Assembly: GCF_011302055.1 (NCBI RefSeq) | Contig: NZ_CP049871.1 | Location: 888,501-952,500, forward strand | Reading direction: 5' to 3' | Source: Sphingomonas sinipercae | GTDB lineage: Bacteria > Pseudomonadota > Alphaproteobacteria > Sphingomonadales > Sphingomonadaceae | Length of the DNA stretch: 64,000 nucleotides | In this document: piece after piece, positions 1-8,414 of the stretch | Position numbering within the stretch: the first letter of the stretch is position 1 | Layout of the letters: every line of letters begins with the position of its first letter | Notes under the pieces: generated by a model | Database searches by the model: none | What the model was told of the DNA's origin: nothing | What the model saw: only the letters and a program-made list of their open reading frames with translations | Program-made: the position numbers and the translations under genes

Positions 1-2
1 AC

Positions 3-878
3 TGGCAGAAGCTGCTCGAAGGCTTCTGGCACGACTTCAAGCCCAAGGCGGGCGAGGTGATGGAGCAGCAGCCGTCGGAAGTGACGGCCGCGCTGGACGA
101 ATTCCTGTCGCCCTGGCTGTTCCCGGACAAGGGCGACGGCAGCGACCCGCGGCTATGCCCCAATTGCGGGACCGGGCGGCTAGCGCTTCGCGGCGGCAAG
201 TATGGCGCGTTCGTCGCTTGCTCGAACTATCCCGAATGCAAATACACCCAGCGGTTCGGCCAGAGCGGAAGCGAAACGGCGAGCGGCGAGCCGGTCGACT
301 TCGGTGACGGAATTACGCTGCGCAGCGGACGCTTCGGCCCCTATCTGCAACAGGGCGAGGGCAAGGAGGCCAAGCGCGCTTCGGTGCCCAAGGATGTCGG
401 GACCGACGCGCTGACGCCCGAAATGGCGCAGCGGCTCATCTCCCTCCCGCGCGAAATCGGGCCGCACCCGGAAAGCGGGCTGCCGATCACCGCGTCCATC
501 GGGCGTTATGGCCCGTACCTCGCGCACAACGGCAAATATGCCAAGCTCGGCTCGACCGCCGAAGTGTTCGAGACGGGAATGAACGCGGCGGTCGCCAAGC
601 TGGCGGATGCGGCGACCGGCGGGCGCGAGCGCGGCGCCGCGCGCGAGCCGATTGCGGTGCTTGGCGCCCACCCGGGAAGTGGCAAGGAGATCAAGGTGAT
701 GGAGGGGCGCTACGGCCCCTATGTTACCGACGGGACCACGCACGCGACGATTCCCAAAGGTACCGAGCCCAAGTCCGTGGTGCTGGAAGAAGCGGTACAG
801 TGGATCGACGAACGAGCCGCCAAGGGTCCGGCCAAGAAGAAGGGCCGGGGCGGGCCGAAGCGGAAGAAGAAAGCCTAA
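3..878 (+). CDS. topA: DNA topoisomerase I, C-terminal part (truncated by window edge)
   Basis: The frame is open from base 3 with no start in the window, so only the C-terminal 291 codons are present. Topoisomerase I relaxes negative supercoils. A zinc-ribbon is visible with cysteines at codons starting near 156, 165, 219 and 237 (C-x2-C-x17-C-x5-C, within CPNCG and NYPEC). It is followed by three copies of the topoisomerase C-terminal repeat, recognisable by RFGPYL, RYGPYL and RYGPYV, and a Lys/Arg-rich tail ending KRKKKA that should bind DNA. The catalytic Tyr domain lies outside the window. Confidence 0.93.
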   Translation, partial: WQKLLEGFWHDFKPKAGEVMEQQPSEVTAALDEFLSPWLFPDKGDGSDPRLCPNCGTGRLALRGGKYGAFVACSNYPECKYTQRFGQSGSETASGEPVDFGDGITLRSGRFGPYLQQGEGKEAKRASVPKDVGTDALTPEMAQRLISLPREIGPHPESGLPITASIGRYGPYLAHNGKYAKLGSTAEVFETGMNAAVAKLADAATGGRERGAAREPIAVLGAHPGSGKEIKVMEGRYGPYVTDGTTHATIPKGTEPKSVVLEEAVQWIDERAAKGPAKKKGRGGPKRKKKA

Positions 879-891
879 GGCCGAGCGCGCC

Positions 892-1458
892 TTACAGGCT
901 GCGCACGAGCCGTGAGGCCACCGCGATCCACGGTGGATCGGTGACGACCGACTGGCGCGTGCCTGCACCGGTGGGCAGAAGGTGCAGCTTGTTGCCGTCA
1001 CGGCCGATCAGCCGCCCGAACAGGAAACGCCCGGCGGGGCGCGGGACTAGGACGTCGCGGTTGAGCGCGCGGGCGAAATCGTCGGCCTGGAGCGTGTCGC
1101 ACCAGATTTCGTCGCCCGCCCGATAGTCGCCGGCGCTCACCGCAACGGTGACCGCGACTTGCCCGGCCCTGGGGCGCGCCGCGACGACAATGCTGGCCCG
1201 CTTCGGCGCCGCCGCGCCGTTTGGGCCGATCACCGCCGCAACCTCGATCTCCGCCCGCTCCTGGGCGCTGTGCACTAGGTCCGACGCGTCGGCGCCGAGC
1301 GCCGCCGCGATCCGGTTGAGCCAGTCGACGGAGACGGTCCGAGTGCCGGTTTCAAGCCGGCCGATCGTCTGCGGCGTGGTCGGCGGATCGCAGGCGCGGG
1401 CGACATCCTCGAGGGTCATCTTGCGAGCGCGCCGGACTTCGCGGATTCGGGTTATCAC
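892..1458 (-). CDS. XRE-family helix-turn-helix regulator with C-terminal beta-rich domain
   Basis: 188 aa. Residues about 1-60 form a Cro/CI-type HTH (LEDVARACDPPTTPQTIGRLETG, then a helix ending AAALGADASDLV). The rest has the look of an S24/LexA-like sensor domain (GDEIWCDTLQADDF, FLFGRLIGRDGNKLHLLPTG) but I see no Ser/Lys protease dyad. The GTG start is supported by AGGAG six bases upstream. It ends 13 bp from topA (convergent) and is divergent from the DUF6456 gene, so it may control that 94-bp gap. The ligand is unknown. Confidence 0.72.
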   Translation of the reverse strand: MITRIREVRRARKMTLEDVARACDPPTTPQTIGRLETGTRTVSVDWLNRIAAALGADASDLVHSAQERAEIEVAAVIGPNGAAAPKRASIVVAARPRAGQVAVTVAVSAGDYRAGDEIWCDTLQADDFARALNRDVLVPRPAGRFLFGRLIGRDGNKLHLLPTGAGTRQSVVTDPPWIAVASRLVRSL

Positions 1459-1552
1459 AAGCTGCTCCTGACGAACCGTTCTGGTTTTATCGCTGTCCTA
1501 CACTTTCGCCGTTGTGGCAAGTCCCCGGCGAATCGCAAATGGAGGCAATCGG

Positions 1553-2053
1553 ATGAGCGAAGCGGGCGCGGGAAGGATTTTGGAGGAGCGACGGATCGGC
1601 CGGGACGGCGAGACCCTGCGCGGCCACGGCAAGCAGCGCGGGGTCCGGTCGATTACGGTCAATACGCTGGAATCCCCGCTTGGGTGGCTGCTTGCGCGCA
1701 AGCTGGTGACCCGGCGCCAGTTCGACGCCGGCGAGCAATTGCGCGGCGATTGGGAACGCGCTTCGCTGTCGCGCGGGGTGACGATGAACTGGACGTCGGC
1801 GCCGATGGAAAGCCGTCGTGGCGGATCGGCTGCCGCGCTCGACCATTCGGCGGCGCAGATCGACGCCCGGCGGCGGTTCGATTGCGCGATCGCTGCGGCG
1901 GGGCCGGGATTGGCCGATATCCTGTGGCGGGTGGTCTGTTCGGGCGAGGGGATGCGCGACGCCGAAACCGCGCTTGGCTGGCCGGCGCGGGCGGGCAAGC
2001 TGGTGCTGGTCCTCGCACTCGATCGCGTTGCAGACTACTACCGGATCCGCTGA
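1553..2053 (+). CDS. DUF6456-type protein
   Basis: 166 aa from the ATG at 1553, chosen over an ATG at 1514 because GGAGG sits eight bases upstream. The central segment (ITVNTLESPLGWLLARK, then RRQFDAGEQLRGDWERA) and the C-terminal RRRFDCAIAAAGPGLADILWRVVC and ETALGWPARAGKLVLVLALDRVADYY match what I recall of DUF6456, an alphaproteobacterial domain of unknown function, sometimes fused to or beside HTH regulators. The C-terminal end resembles a phage/RepA-like helix bundle but no catalytic motif is seen. The divergent XRE gene is a plausible regulatory partner. Confidence 0.6.
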   Translation: MSEAGAGRILEERRIGRDGETLRGHGKQRGVRSITVNTLESPLGWLLARKLVTRRQFDAGEQLRGDWERASLSRGVTMNWTSAPMESRRGGSAAALDHSAAQIDARRRFDCAIAAAGPGLADILWRVVCSGEGMRDAETALGWPARAGKLVLVLALDRVADYYRIR

Positions 2054-2075
2054 GTCGTCGCCAGGGAGTCGGGGC

Positions 2076-2726
2076 ATGATCATCTACGGGTCTTCGCTGT
2101 CGCCGTTCGTGCGCAAGGTCGTCGCTTTCGCGACCGAGAAAGGCGTGGCGGCCGAGATGAAGCCGATCGGGCTCGGCGACCCGGATCCCGAATTCCGCAA
2201 GGCGAGCCCGTCCGGGAAGATGCCGGCAATGGTCGACGGCGACTTCATGCTCGCCGATTCCAGCGCGATCGTCCACTACATCGAGGCGAAGCACCCTGAG
2301 CCAGCGCTCATTCCCGCCGATCCGAAGCTTCGCGGCCAATGCATCTGGTTCGAAGAATTTGCCGATACGATCCTAAATGGTTGCGGCGCGAAGATGTTCT
2401 TCAACCGGGTCGTGGCGCCGGTCTTTCTTAAGCGCGAGGGCGATCTCGCGGCCGCCGCGGCGGCGGAGCGCGACGAGCTTCCCAAAATCCTCGACTATCT
2501 TGAGCGGAGCGTGCCGGAGGGGGAGGGTTTCCTGCTCGGCGACCAGATCACGCTGGCCGACCTGGCGGTTGCCAGCCCGTTCGCCAATTTGCGGCACATG
2601 CAGGTGGCGATCGATACCAGCCGCTATCCCAGGACGCTGGCCTACACCGACCGGATCCTCGCGCGCGAAAGCTTTGCCCCGGCAATCGCGCGGGAGGCTT
2701 CGGCGCTGCAGCGGCTGACCGCATGA
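2076..2726 (+). CDS. Glutathione S-transferase family protein
   Basis: 216 aa, two-domain GST fold. Residues about 1-80 are thioredoxin-like: YGSSLSPFVRKV, the cis-proline loop GKMPAMVDG, and DSSAIVHYIE for binding the glutathione gamma-glutamyl group. The all-helical C domain has the capping motif GDQITLADLAVASPF. The active-site position is Ser-rich with no Cys, so a Ser/Tyr-type transferase rather than a Cys-type is likely. The start at 2076 gives a standard GST N-terminus; the longer frame upstream is antisense noise. The substrate is unknown. Confidence 0.85.
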   Translation: MIIYGSSLSPFVRKVVAFATEKGVAAEMKPIGLGDPDPEFRKASPSGKMPAMVDGDFMLADSSAIVHYIEAKHPEPALIPADPKLRGQCIWFEEFADTILNGCGAKMFFNRVVAPVFLKREGDLAAAAAAERDELPKILDYLERSVPEGEGFLLGDQITLADLAVASPFANLRHMQVAIDTSRYPRTLAYTDRILARESFAPAIAREASALQRLTA

Positions 2727-2761
2727 AAAAGCGCCGCGCTCCCGCTGGGGAACGCGGCGCT
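2725..2761 (-). terminator. Rho-independent terminator
   Basis: Nine-base arms 2730-2738 (AGCGCCGCG) and 2753-2761 (CGCGGCGCT) form a perfect stem. On the minus strand the stem is followed by a run of five U, so it should end the transcript of the disordered-protein gene. It also lies directly after the GST stop codon and may act on both strands. Confidence 0.75.
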
Positions 2762-2778
2762 CTCATTGACCCGAAGGC

Positions 2779-3246
2779 TTAGCGGGAGGTGGAGCCGCCG
2801 GAGCTGTCGTCGCCTTCATCCTCCGTGGCGCCGCGGCCCTGCTCGGCGAAGTTCTGGTCCGACGAGCCGTCCTGCTTCTGCAGATATTCGCCAGATTCCT
2901 GACCCTGCGAGCCGACGAAGCCGCTGCTGCTGCCGCCGGCCTGGTTGGAGCCCTGGCCTTCGATCGACTGTTCCGAACCCTGCTGACCGGTTCTGTCCGC
3001 GAGGCTGGTCTGGCCTTCGCTCAGCTGCTCCTGCGAGGAGCCGTAGCCGGCCTGGTTGCCGCTTTCGCCGGAAAAGGCGCCGTCTTGCGACTGGCCGCCC
3101 TGGGCGCTGGGATCCTGGCTGCCGGACTGTCCGCTCGGCTGCTGTTGGCCCTGTTGCCCGGTCGGCTGCTGGTTCTGCTGGCTGGTGGAATCCTGCTTGT
3201 TGCGAGCGTTCTCGCCCTGCATTTCGTCGTCGCGTTCGTTCGCCAT
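2779..3246 (-). CDS. Gln/Ser/Gly-rich intrinsically disordered protein, unknown function
   Basis: 155 aa from the ATG at 3246, which has AAGGAG six bases upstream; an in-frame ATG five codons earlier lacks one. The protein has no signal peptide or membrane segment and almost no hydrophobic residues. It is dominated by Q, S, G, D and E, with loose repeats of GQQGQQQ, SGQSGSQ, GSNQAGG and GSQGQES. This is the composition of hydrophilin-like or condensate-forming proteins. It has its own terminator and follows the rplI operon. I recognise no family, and a stress-protection role is inference only. Confidence 0.65.
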   Translation of the reverse strand: MANERDDEMQGENARNKQDSTSQQNQQPTGQQGQQQPSGQSGSQDPSAQGGQSQDGAFSGESGNQAGYGSSQEQLSEGQTSLADRTGQQGSEQSIEGQGSNQAGGSSSGFVGSQGQESGEYLQKQDGSSDQNFAEQGRGATEDEGDDSSGGSTSR

Positions 3247-3361
3247 CTCAAACTCCTTCACAAGCCCCGCGCTCCTGTCTTCATCAACAGCGGGGCCGGG
3301 GTGACCGTTCCGGGCGAGGAAGGCTGCGTGCGACGAGGCGCAGGATTTGCGACGAACCGAA

Positions 3362-3399
3362 ACGAGAAAGGCCGCCGACCCTTGCGGACCGGCGGCCTT
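3362..3399 (-). terminator. Rho-independent terminator of rpsF-rpsR-rplI
   Basis: Perfect ten-base arms, AAGGCCGCCG (3368-3377) and CGGCGGCCTT (3390-3399). On the minus strand they are followed by TTTCTCGTT. It sits about 27 bp after the rplI stop codon. Confidence 0.75.
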
Positions 3400-3425
3400 C
3401 TTGAATGCCTGGCTGGGCGGAGAGG

Positions 3426-4070
3426 CTAGGCCTCGCTGCCCTCCTCCGTGGCGGCTTCCTCGGCGGCGGGTGCCGCTTCGTCGCCAGCGGGAGCTTCGGT
3501 AGCCTGGACTTCGGCAGTCGCGCCCGGCTCCGCATTCGGATCGTAATCCTCGGTGAAGGCGGCGGTGTCGCGTTCGAACATTTGCGCCATCACGTCGACG
3601 CCCTGCGCCTGCAGGTCGGCTTCTTCCGGCGAACGGGCGACGTTGACCTTGACCGAGACTGCGACTTCCGGATGCAGCGCAACCTTGATCTCGTGCATGC
3701 CGATCGCCTTGATCGGGCGGTCGAGCACGATCTGGCTCTTGGTCACCTTGGCGCCGTCAGCCTCGAGCGCCTCGACGATGTCGCGGGCCGAAACCGAGCC
3801 GTAGAGCTGGCCGGTGTTGGATGCCTGGCGGATGAGCTGGACGGTCTTGCCGTCGACGCCCTTGGCCGCCTTTTCCGCATCGCTGCGGCGATCGGCATTG
3901 TCCGATTCGATCTTGGCGCGGTTGGCTTCGAACAGCTTGCGGTTCGCTTCGTTGGCACGAAGCGCCTTCTTGTTCGGCAGCAGGTAGTTGCGCGCAAAGC
4001 CGTTCTTCACATTGACGACATCGCCAATGTGACCGAGCTTTTCGACGCGTTCGAGCAGGATGACTTCCAT
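3426..4070 (-). CDS. rplI: 50S ribosomal protein L9
   Basis: 214 aa, against about 150 in E. coli. The N-domain opens MEVILLERVEKLGHIGDVVNVKNGFARNYL in all but exact form to the family signature, then a long helix and the C domain with GSVSARDIVEAL. After about residue 170 there is a roughly 40-residue Ala/Glu/Pro-rich acidic tail (APAGDEAAPAAEEAATEEG), which is not part of the conserved fold. It is the last gene of the rpsF-rpsR-rplI operon and sits 12 bp after rpsR. Confidence 0.96.
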   Translation of the reverse strand: MEVILLERVEKLGHIGDVVNVKNGFARNYLLPNKKALRANEANRKLFEANRAKIESDNADRRSDAEKAAKGVDGKTVQLIRQASNTGQLYGSVSARDIVEALEADGAKVTKSQIVLDRPIKAIGMHEIKVALHPEVAVSVKVNVARSPEEADLQAQGVDVMAQMFERDTAAFTEDYDPNAEPGATAEVQATEAPAGDEAAPAAEEAATEEGSEA

Positions 4071-4082
4071 GTGCTCTGCTCC

Positions 4083-4307
4083 TTACTTCACGACATAGGG
4101 AAGCAGGCCGAGATGGCGGGCGCGCTTGATCGCCTTGGCCAATTCACGCTGCTTCTTGGTCGACACCGCGGTGATGCGGCTGGGGACGATCTTGCCACGT
4201 TCGGACACGAAGCCCTGCAGCAGACGGACGTCCTTGTAATCGATGCGGGGAGCGTCCTTGCCGGAGAAAGGGCAGCTCTTGCGGCGGCGGAAGAATGCGC
4301 GGGCCAT
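4083..4307 (-). CDS. rpsR: 30S ribosomal protein S18
   Basis: 74 aa, the full family length. It has [10 protein letters not shown] near the start, [19 protein letters not shown] and the basic C-terminal motif [13 protein letters not shown]18 pairs with S6 on the 30S platform. Its ATG overlaps the rpsF stop (TGATG on the minus strand), giving translational coupling and equal dosage. Confidence 0.97.
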   Translation of the reverse strand: MARAFFRRRKSCPFSGKDAPRIDYKDVRLLQGFVSERGKIVPSRITAVSTKKQRELAKAIKRARHLGLLPYVVK

Positions 4308-4732
4308 CAGATCTGCTCCTCTTCCTGGACGCGCGGGGTGCGCGGGCCGCGATCGTCGCGGTCGCCGCGCGGGCCACGGTCGCCGCGGTCACCGCGCTCG
4401 CCACGGTCACGGTCGCGGCGCATCATCGCCGACGGACCGCCTTCATGCTCATCGACGCGGATGGTCATGAAGCGAATGACGTCTTCGTTGATGTTGGTCT
4501 GGCGCTCAAGCTCGGCCAAAGCGGCCGGCGGGGCGTCGACGTCGAGCATCACGTAATGCGCCTTGCGGTTCTTCGCGATGCGGTAGGCGAGGCTGCGAAG
4601 GCCCCACGTTTCCGTCTTGGCGACCTTGCCGCCATTGTCTTCGATGATCTTGGTTGCGTTTTCCGCAAGCGCATCGACCTGGGCCTGGGCCAGGTCTTGA
4701 CGCGCGAGGAAAACATGCTCGTAGAGCGGCAT
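4307..4732 (-). CDS. rpsF: 30S ribosomal protein S6 with Arg/Asp/Gly-rich tail
   Basis: 141 aa. Residues about 1-95 are the S6 ferredoxin-like fold ([49 protein letters not shown]). After about residue 100 the chain becomes [19 protein letters not shown] and ends QEEEQI. The tail is far from the globular family core and may touch RNA. It is the first gene of the operon; about 300 bp upstream has no other gene on either strand. Confidence 0.96.
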   Translation of the reverse strand: MPLYEHVFLARQDLAQAQVDALAENATKIIEDNGGKVAKTETWGLRSLAYRIAKNRKAHYVMLDVDAPPAALAELERQTNINEDVIRFMTIRVDEHEGGPSAMMRRDRDRGERGDRGDRGPRGDRDDRGPRTPRVQEEEQI

Positions 4733-5030
4733 GTTCGTTCTCGTCTTGTTGGCCGATCGCTGACGCCGCCCAGTGCGACGCCCCTCCGGCTGTCTTCAAA
4801 AGCAAAGGGCAGCCGAAGCCGCCCTCAACGGCCGCGCCTATAAGCGAAGGCGGCGCCGATTGGAAGAGCCGAGTGGATGAATGCCGCCCTGGCCAGCGCC
4901 GGATTTACGCGACGCTCATTTGAAGTTCACTCGCAGGGCGGTAAAACCGCTTCGTCGAACGCGTCCTTGCGGGCGCTGGCCGCAGCGGCTCCTCGCTGCA
5001 GCGTGAAGATTCAAGTCAAGAGGATGATGC
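4733..5030. promoter_or_regulatory. Divergent intergenic region between rpsF and the M3 peptidase
   Basis: About 298 bp with no supportable ORF. It must carry the rpsF operon promoter and leader on the minus strand and the peptidase promoter on the plus strand. A TTATAG-like -10 lies near 4840-4850 on the minus strand, but I cannot pair it with a convincing -35. An S6:S18-binding leader is known upstream of rpsF in other bacteria. GC-rich stems near 4755-4795 could correspond, but I could not confirm the conserved motif. Confidence 0.35.
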
Positions 5031-7223
5031 ATGAAGTCGATGCTGCTGGCCGGAACGGCCGTACTTTCGCTGGGCGTGGCCGGCTGCGCAACGACCGCCC
5101 CGGGAGACCGGATCGTCACCGGCTCGGCCATCGACAACCCGCAGATCGACTCCTCGCAGGAAGGGCTGACCTTCGTCCCGGCGCCGGTTCCGGACAATGT
5201 CTTGCTGGCGGAGTGGACCGGCCCCTACGGCGGCGTCCCCCCGTGGGACAAGGTCAAGCCGTCACTGTTCCCGGAAGCGTTCAAGTTCGCCATCGACGAG
5301 CGGCGCGGCGAAGTGCTGGCAATTGCCAACAACCCCCAGCCGCCGACGTTCGCCAACACCATCGAAGCCATGGAAAAGGCGGGCCAGCGGCTGGGCCGCG
5401 TCGAAACCTTGTTCAGCGTGATGACGGGCAACATGGCGACGCCGGAATATCAGGCGCTCGACAAGGAATGGTCGCCCAAGCTGTCGGCGGCCTACGACGA
5501 GACGACGCTTAACCCGGAGCTCTTCCAGCGGATCAAGACGCTCTACGACGCCAAGACGACGCTTGGCCTCAACCCCAAGCAGGATCGCTTGCTGACCCGC
5601 TATTACGACAGCTTCGTTCGCGAGGGCGCCAACCTCAACCCAGCGCAGAAGCAGCAATTGTCGGCCATGAACCAGCAATTGGCCGAGCTGTTCGCAACGT
5701 TTTCCGAGCGGGTGCTTGCCGATGAAAGCACCTATTTGTTCGCGACCGAAGCGCAACTGAAGGGCGTGCCGGCGGACATGAAGGCAGCCTATGCCTCGGC
5801 TGCCAAGGCGCAGGGCAAGGCGGGCTTCGCGATCAAGAACACGCGCTCGGCGGTCGATCCGCTGCTCACCTTCGGCGCCAACCGCGACCTTCGTGAAAAG
5901 GTCTGGCGGGCGTTCGTCAACCGCGGCGACAATGGCGGTGCCAACGATACCAACGCAATCATCGCCAAGATCGTAAAGCTGCGCGCCGACCGCGCCAAGC
6001 TGCTCGGCTACGCGAACCATGCCGAATGGCGGATGCAGGATACGATGGCCAAGACCCCGGCCAAGGCGATGGACCTGATGATGCGGGTGTGGCCGGCAGC
6101 GGCCGCGCGGGTGAAGGAAGAGGTTGCCGACCAGCTGAAGATCGCGCGCAAGGACGGCGTTCGGACGATCGAGCCGTGGGATTACCGCTATTACCAGGAG
6201 AAGGTCCGCAAGCAGCGCTACGACCTTAGTCAGGAAGAGATCAAACCCTACTTCAGCCTCAACAACATCATCGACGCGTCCTACTGGGCGGCCGGCGAAC
6301 TCTATGGCCTCGACTTCAAGGAAGTGACGGGAACGGTGCCGGTCTGGCATCCTGACGTTCGCGCATTTTCGGTCACCAAGCGCGGCACGGGCGAGCAGCT
6401 CGGCCTGTTCTATCGTGACGATTATGCGCGTGAGGGCAAGAGGTCGGGCGCCTGGCACTCATCCTACCGGACGAGGAACCGGCTGCTCGACGACAAGATC
6501 GTCCTCAATTCGAACAACAACAACTTCGTGAAGCCTGGACCCGGCGAGCCGGTGCTGATCAGCCTCGACGATGCGGAGACGCTGTTCCACGAGTTCGGGC
6601 ACGGCATCCATTACCTGCACGTCGACGTCGATTACCCGAGCTTCGGCGGGGCGCAGCGCGACTTCGTCGAATATCCGAGCCAGGTGAATGAAAATTGGCT
6701 GCTGACGCCCGAGGTGCTCAACCGCTTCGCCAAGCATTACAAGACCGGCGCCGCGATGCCCAAGTCGCTGGTCGCCAAGATCCAGAAGGCATCGACGTTC
6801 AATCAGGGCTTCGCGACGGTGGAATATCTCGCCGCCGCGATCGTCGACATGAAGCTGCACATGGACCCGAACGGAGTGATCGATCCCGACGCGTTCGAGA
6901 AGCAGGCGCTGGCGGACCTCGGCATGCCCAAGGAAATCGTGCTGAGGCACCGGCTGCCGCAGTTCAACCACCTGTTCTCGTCCGACGCATATTCGGCAGG
7001 CTATTATTCCTACCTGTGGTCGGAAACGATGGACGCCGACACCTGGGCCGCGTTCGAGGAGACCGGCAACGTGTGGGACAAGGCCACGGCCGAGCGCTTC
7101 GCGCGGGTGCTGCTGACGACCGGGAACGAGACCGACCGGATCGAGGCCTATCGCCAGTTCCGCGGGCGCGATCCGGACGTCAACGCGTTGCTCAAGCGGC
7201 GCGGCTTCCCGACCGGCCAGTAA
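5031..7223 (+). CDS. dcp: M3-family zinc peptidase, Dcp-like, predicted lipoprotein
   Basis: 730 aa. M3 peptidyl-dipeptidases remove C-terminal dipeptides from oligopeptides. The zinc motif HEFGH is at about residues 520-524 (ETLFHEFGHGIHYL), followed by the family ligand-Glu region FVEYPSQVNENWL and the substrate loop SDAYSAGYYSYLWS near the C terminus. The N-terminus is a lipoprotein signal (SLGVAGC, lipobox Cys at about residue 19), so the enzyme is predicted to sit in the periplasm, unlike cytoplasmic E. coli Dcp. GAGG-type ribosome binding site seven bases upstream. Monocistronic by context. Confidence 0.92.
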   Translation: MKSMLLAGTAVLSLGVAGCATTAPGDRIVTGSAIDNPQIDSSQEGLTFVPAPVPDNVLLAEWTGPYGGVPPWDKVKPSLFPEAFKFAIDERRGEVLAIANNPQPPTFANTIEAMEKAGQRLGRVETLFSVMTGNMATPEYQALDKEWSPKLSAAYDETTLNPELFQRIKTLYDAKTTLGLNPKQDRLLTRYYDSFVREGANLNPAQKQQLSAMNQQLAELFATFSERVLADESTYLFATEAQLKGVPADMKAAYASAAKAQGKAGFAIKNTRSAVDPLLTFGANRDLREKVWRAFVNRGDNGGANDTNAIIAKIVKLRADRAKLLGYANHAEWRMQDTMAKTPAKAMDLMMRVWPAAAARVKEEVADQLKIARKDGVRTIEPWDYRYYQEKVRKQRYDLSQEEIKPYFSLNNIIDASYWAAGELYGLDFKEVTGTVPVWHPDVRAFSVTKRGTGEQLGLFYRDDYAREGKRSGAWHSSYRTRNRLLDDKIVLNSNNNNFVKPGPGEPVLISLDDAETLFHEFGHGIHYLHVDVDYPSFGGAQRDFVEYPSQVNENWLLTPEVLNRFAKHYKTGAAMPKSLVAKIQKASTFNQGFATVEYLAAAIVDMKLHMDPNGVIDPDAFEKQALADLGMPKEIVLRHRLPQFNHLFSSDAYSAGYYSYLWSETMDADTWAAFEETGNVWDKATAERFARVLLTTGNETDRIEAYRQFRGRDPDVNALLKRRGFPTGQ

Positions 7224-7240
7224 GCGAAGGGGGCGCGGCC

Positions 7241-8308
7241 CTAGAGCCGCGCCTTCGACGCCTCCGCCCAGGCGAGATCGGCGAGCGGCTCAAGCTTGTT
7301 GGCGGTCTCGATCGCGTGCGCCGACGACGCATTGCCGCGCGCGATCCTGCCGCGGATTCCGTGCAGGATCGCCGCCAGCCGGAAGAGGTTGAAGACGATC
7401 AGGTAATCCTTGTTCGGCAGATGGTCGCGGCCGGTGCGCGCGCAATAGGCCGCGACGTAATCCGCTTCGGCGGGAATGCCGAGTTCGTCCACGTCCATGC
7501 CGCCGAGCCCGGCGAACAGGTCGCGCGGCATCCGGTACATCATCAGGTGGTAGGTGAAATCCGAAGCCGGGTCGCCAAGCGTCGAAAGCTCCCAATCCAG
7601 GACCGCGGCAACCCGCGGCTGGGTGGGGGCGAAGATCATGTTGTCGCACCGAAAGTCGCCATGAACCACGCTCGAGCGGCCGCTGTCGCGCGGCAAATGC
7701 TTGCCCAGCCAGTCGACCAGCCGGTCCATCGTTTCGACGCGGCCCGCGTCGGTGTCGGCGAGATATTGCTTCGACCAGCGCGCGACCTGCCGTTCGACGA
7801 AATTGCCCGGCCGGCCATAGTCACCAAGGCCAATCGCCTGCGGGTCGAAATTGTGCAGCCGCGCGATGGTCGCGTTCATCGCTTCGAAGTGAGCCGCGCG
7901 CTGTTCGCGGGAAACGCCGGGCAGCTGCGCTTCCCAGAAAATCCGTCCTTCGACCATATCCATGACGAAGAAGGGCGTGCCGATGACGCCGTCGTCTTCG
8001 CATAGCGCGTGGACCCTGGGCACCGCGAAGCCCTGCGCGCCAAGGGCCGCCATCACGCGATATTCGCGGTCCACCGCATGGGCGCCGGGAAGCAGCGGCC
8101 CAGGCGGCTTGCGCCGCAGGACATAGGTGCCGCTGGCCGCGTCAAGCCGATAGGTCGGGTTGGACTGGCCCCCCTTGAACTGGCTGACCTGCAGCGGGCC
8201 GCGAAAGCCATCGACCTGCGCTTGCATCCAGAGCGCCAGCGCATCCTCGTCGAATCGCAGCCGTTCGGCCACGGTCCTGGTGCCGGTGTTCGCCTCGGTT
8301 CGGTCCAC
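7241..8308 (-). CDS. Phosphotransferase-family (APH-type kinase) protein
   Basis: 355 aa from the GTG at 8308, where GGAGG lies four bases upstream; the ATG at 8371 has no such site. Kinase-like features are a nucleotide-binding lobe (FKGGQSNPTYRL, TYVLRRKPPG), the catalytic loop VVHGDFRCDNMIF and the metal-binding LDWELSTLGDPASDF. The family resembles human ACAD10/11 N-domains and bacterial proteins near acyl-CoA dehydrogenases, where they phosphorylate 4-hydroxy acids. That role here is inference. It is convergent with the M3 peptidase and divergent from the metallophosphoesterase. Confidence 0.83.
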   Translation of the reverse strand: MDRTEANTGTRTVAERLRFDEDALALWMQAQVDGFRGPLQVSQFKGGQSNPTYRLDAASGTYVLRRKPPGPLLPGAHAVDREYRVMAALGAQGFAVPRVHALCEDDGVIGTPFFVMDMVEGRIFWEAQLPGVSREQRAAHFEAMNATIARLHNFDPQAIGLGDYGRPGNFVERQVARWSKQYLADTDAGRVETMDRLVDWLGKHLPRDSGRSSVVHGDFRCDNMIFAPTQPRVAAVLDWELSTLGDPASDFTYHLMMYRMPRDLFAGLGGMDVDELGIPAEADYVAAYCARTGRDHLPNKDYLIVFNLFRLAAILHGIRGRIARGNASSAHAIETANKLEPLADLAWAEASKARL

Positions 8309-8414
8309 CGATCCTCCGTCACCCTGCGCTTGTTCGAGGGCCTTGATCACGCACCAGATGCCCTTGACCAAGATCGATGCTGAAACAAGTTCAGCATGTC
8401 TGGGTTAGAGGTAT

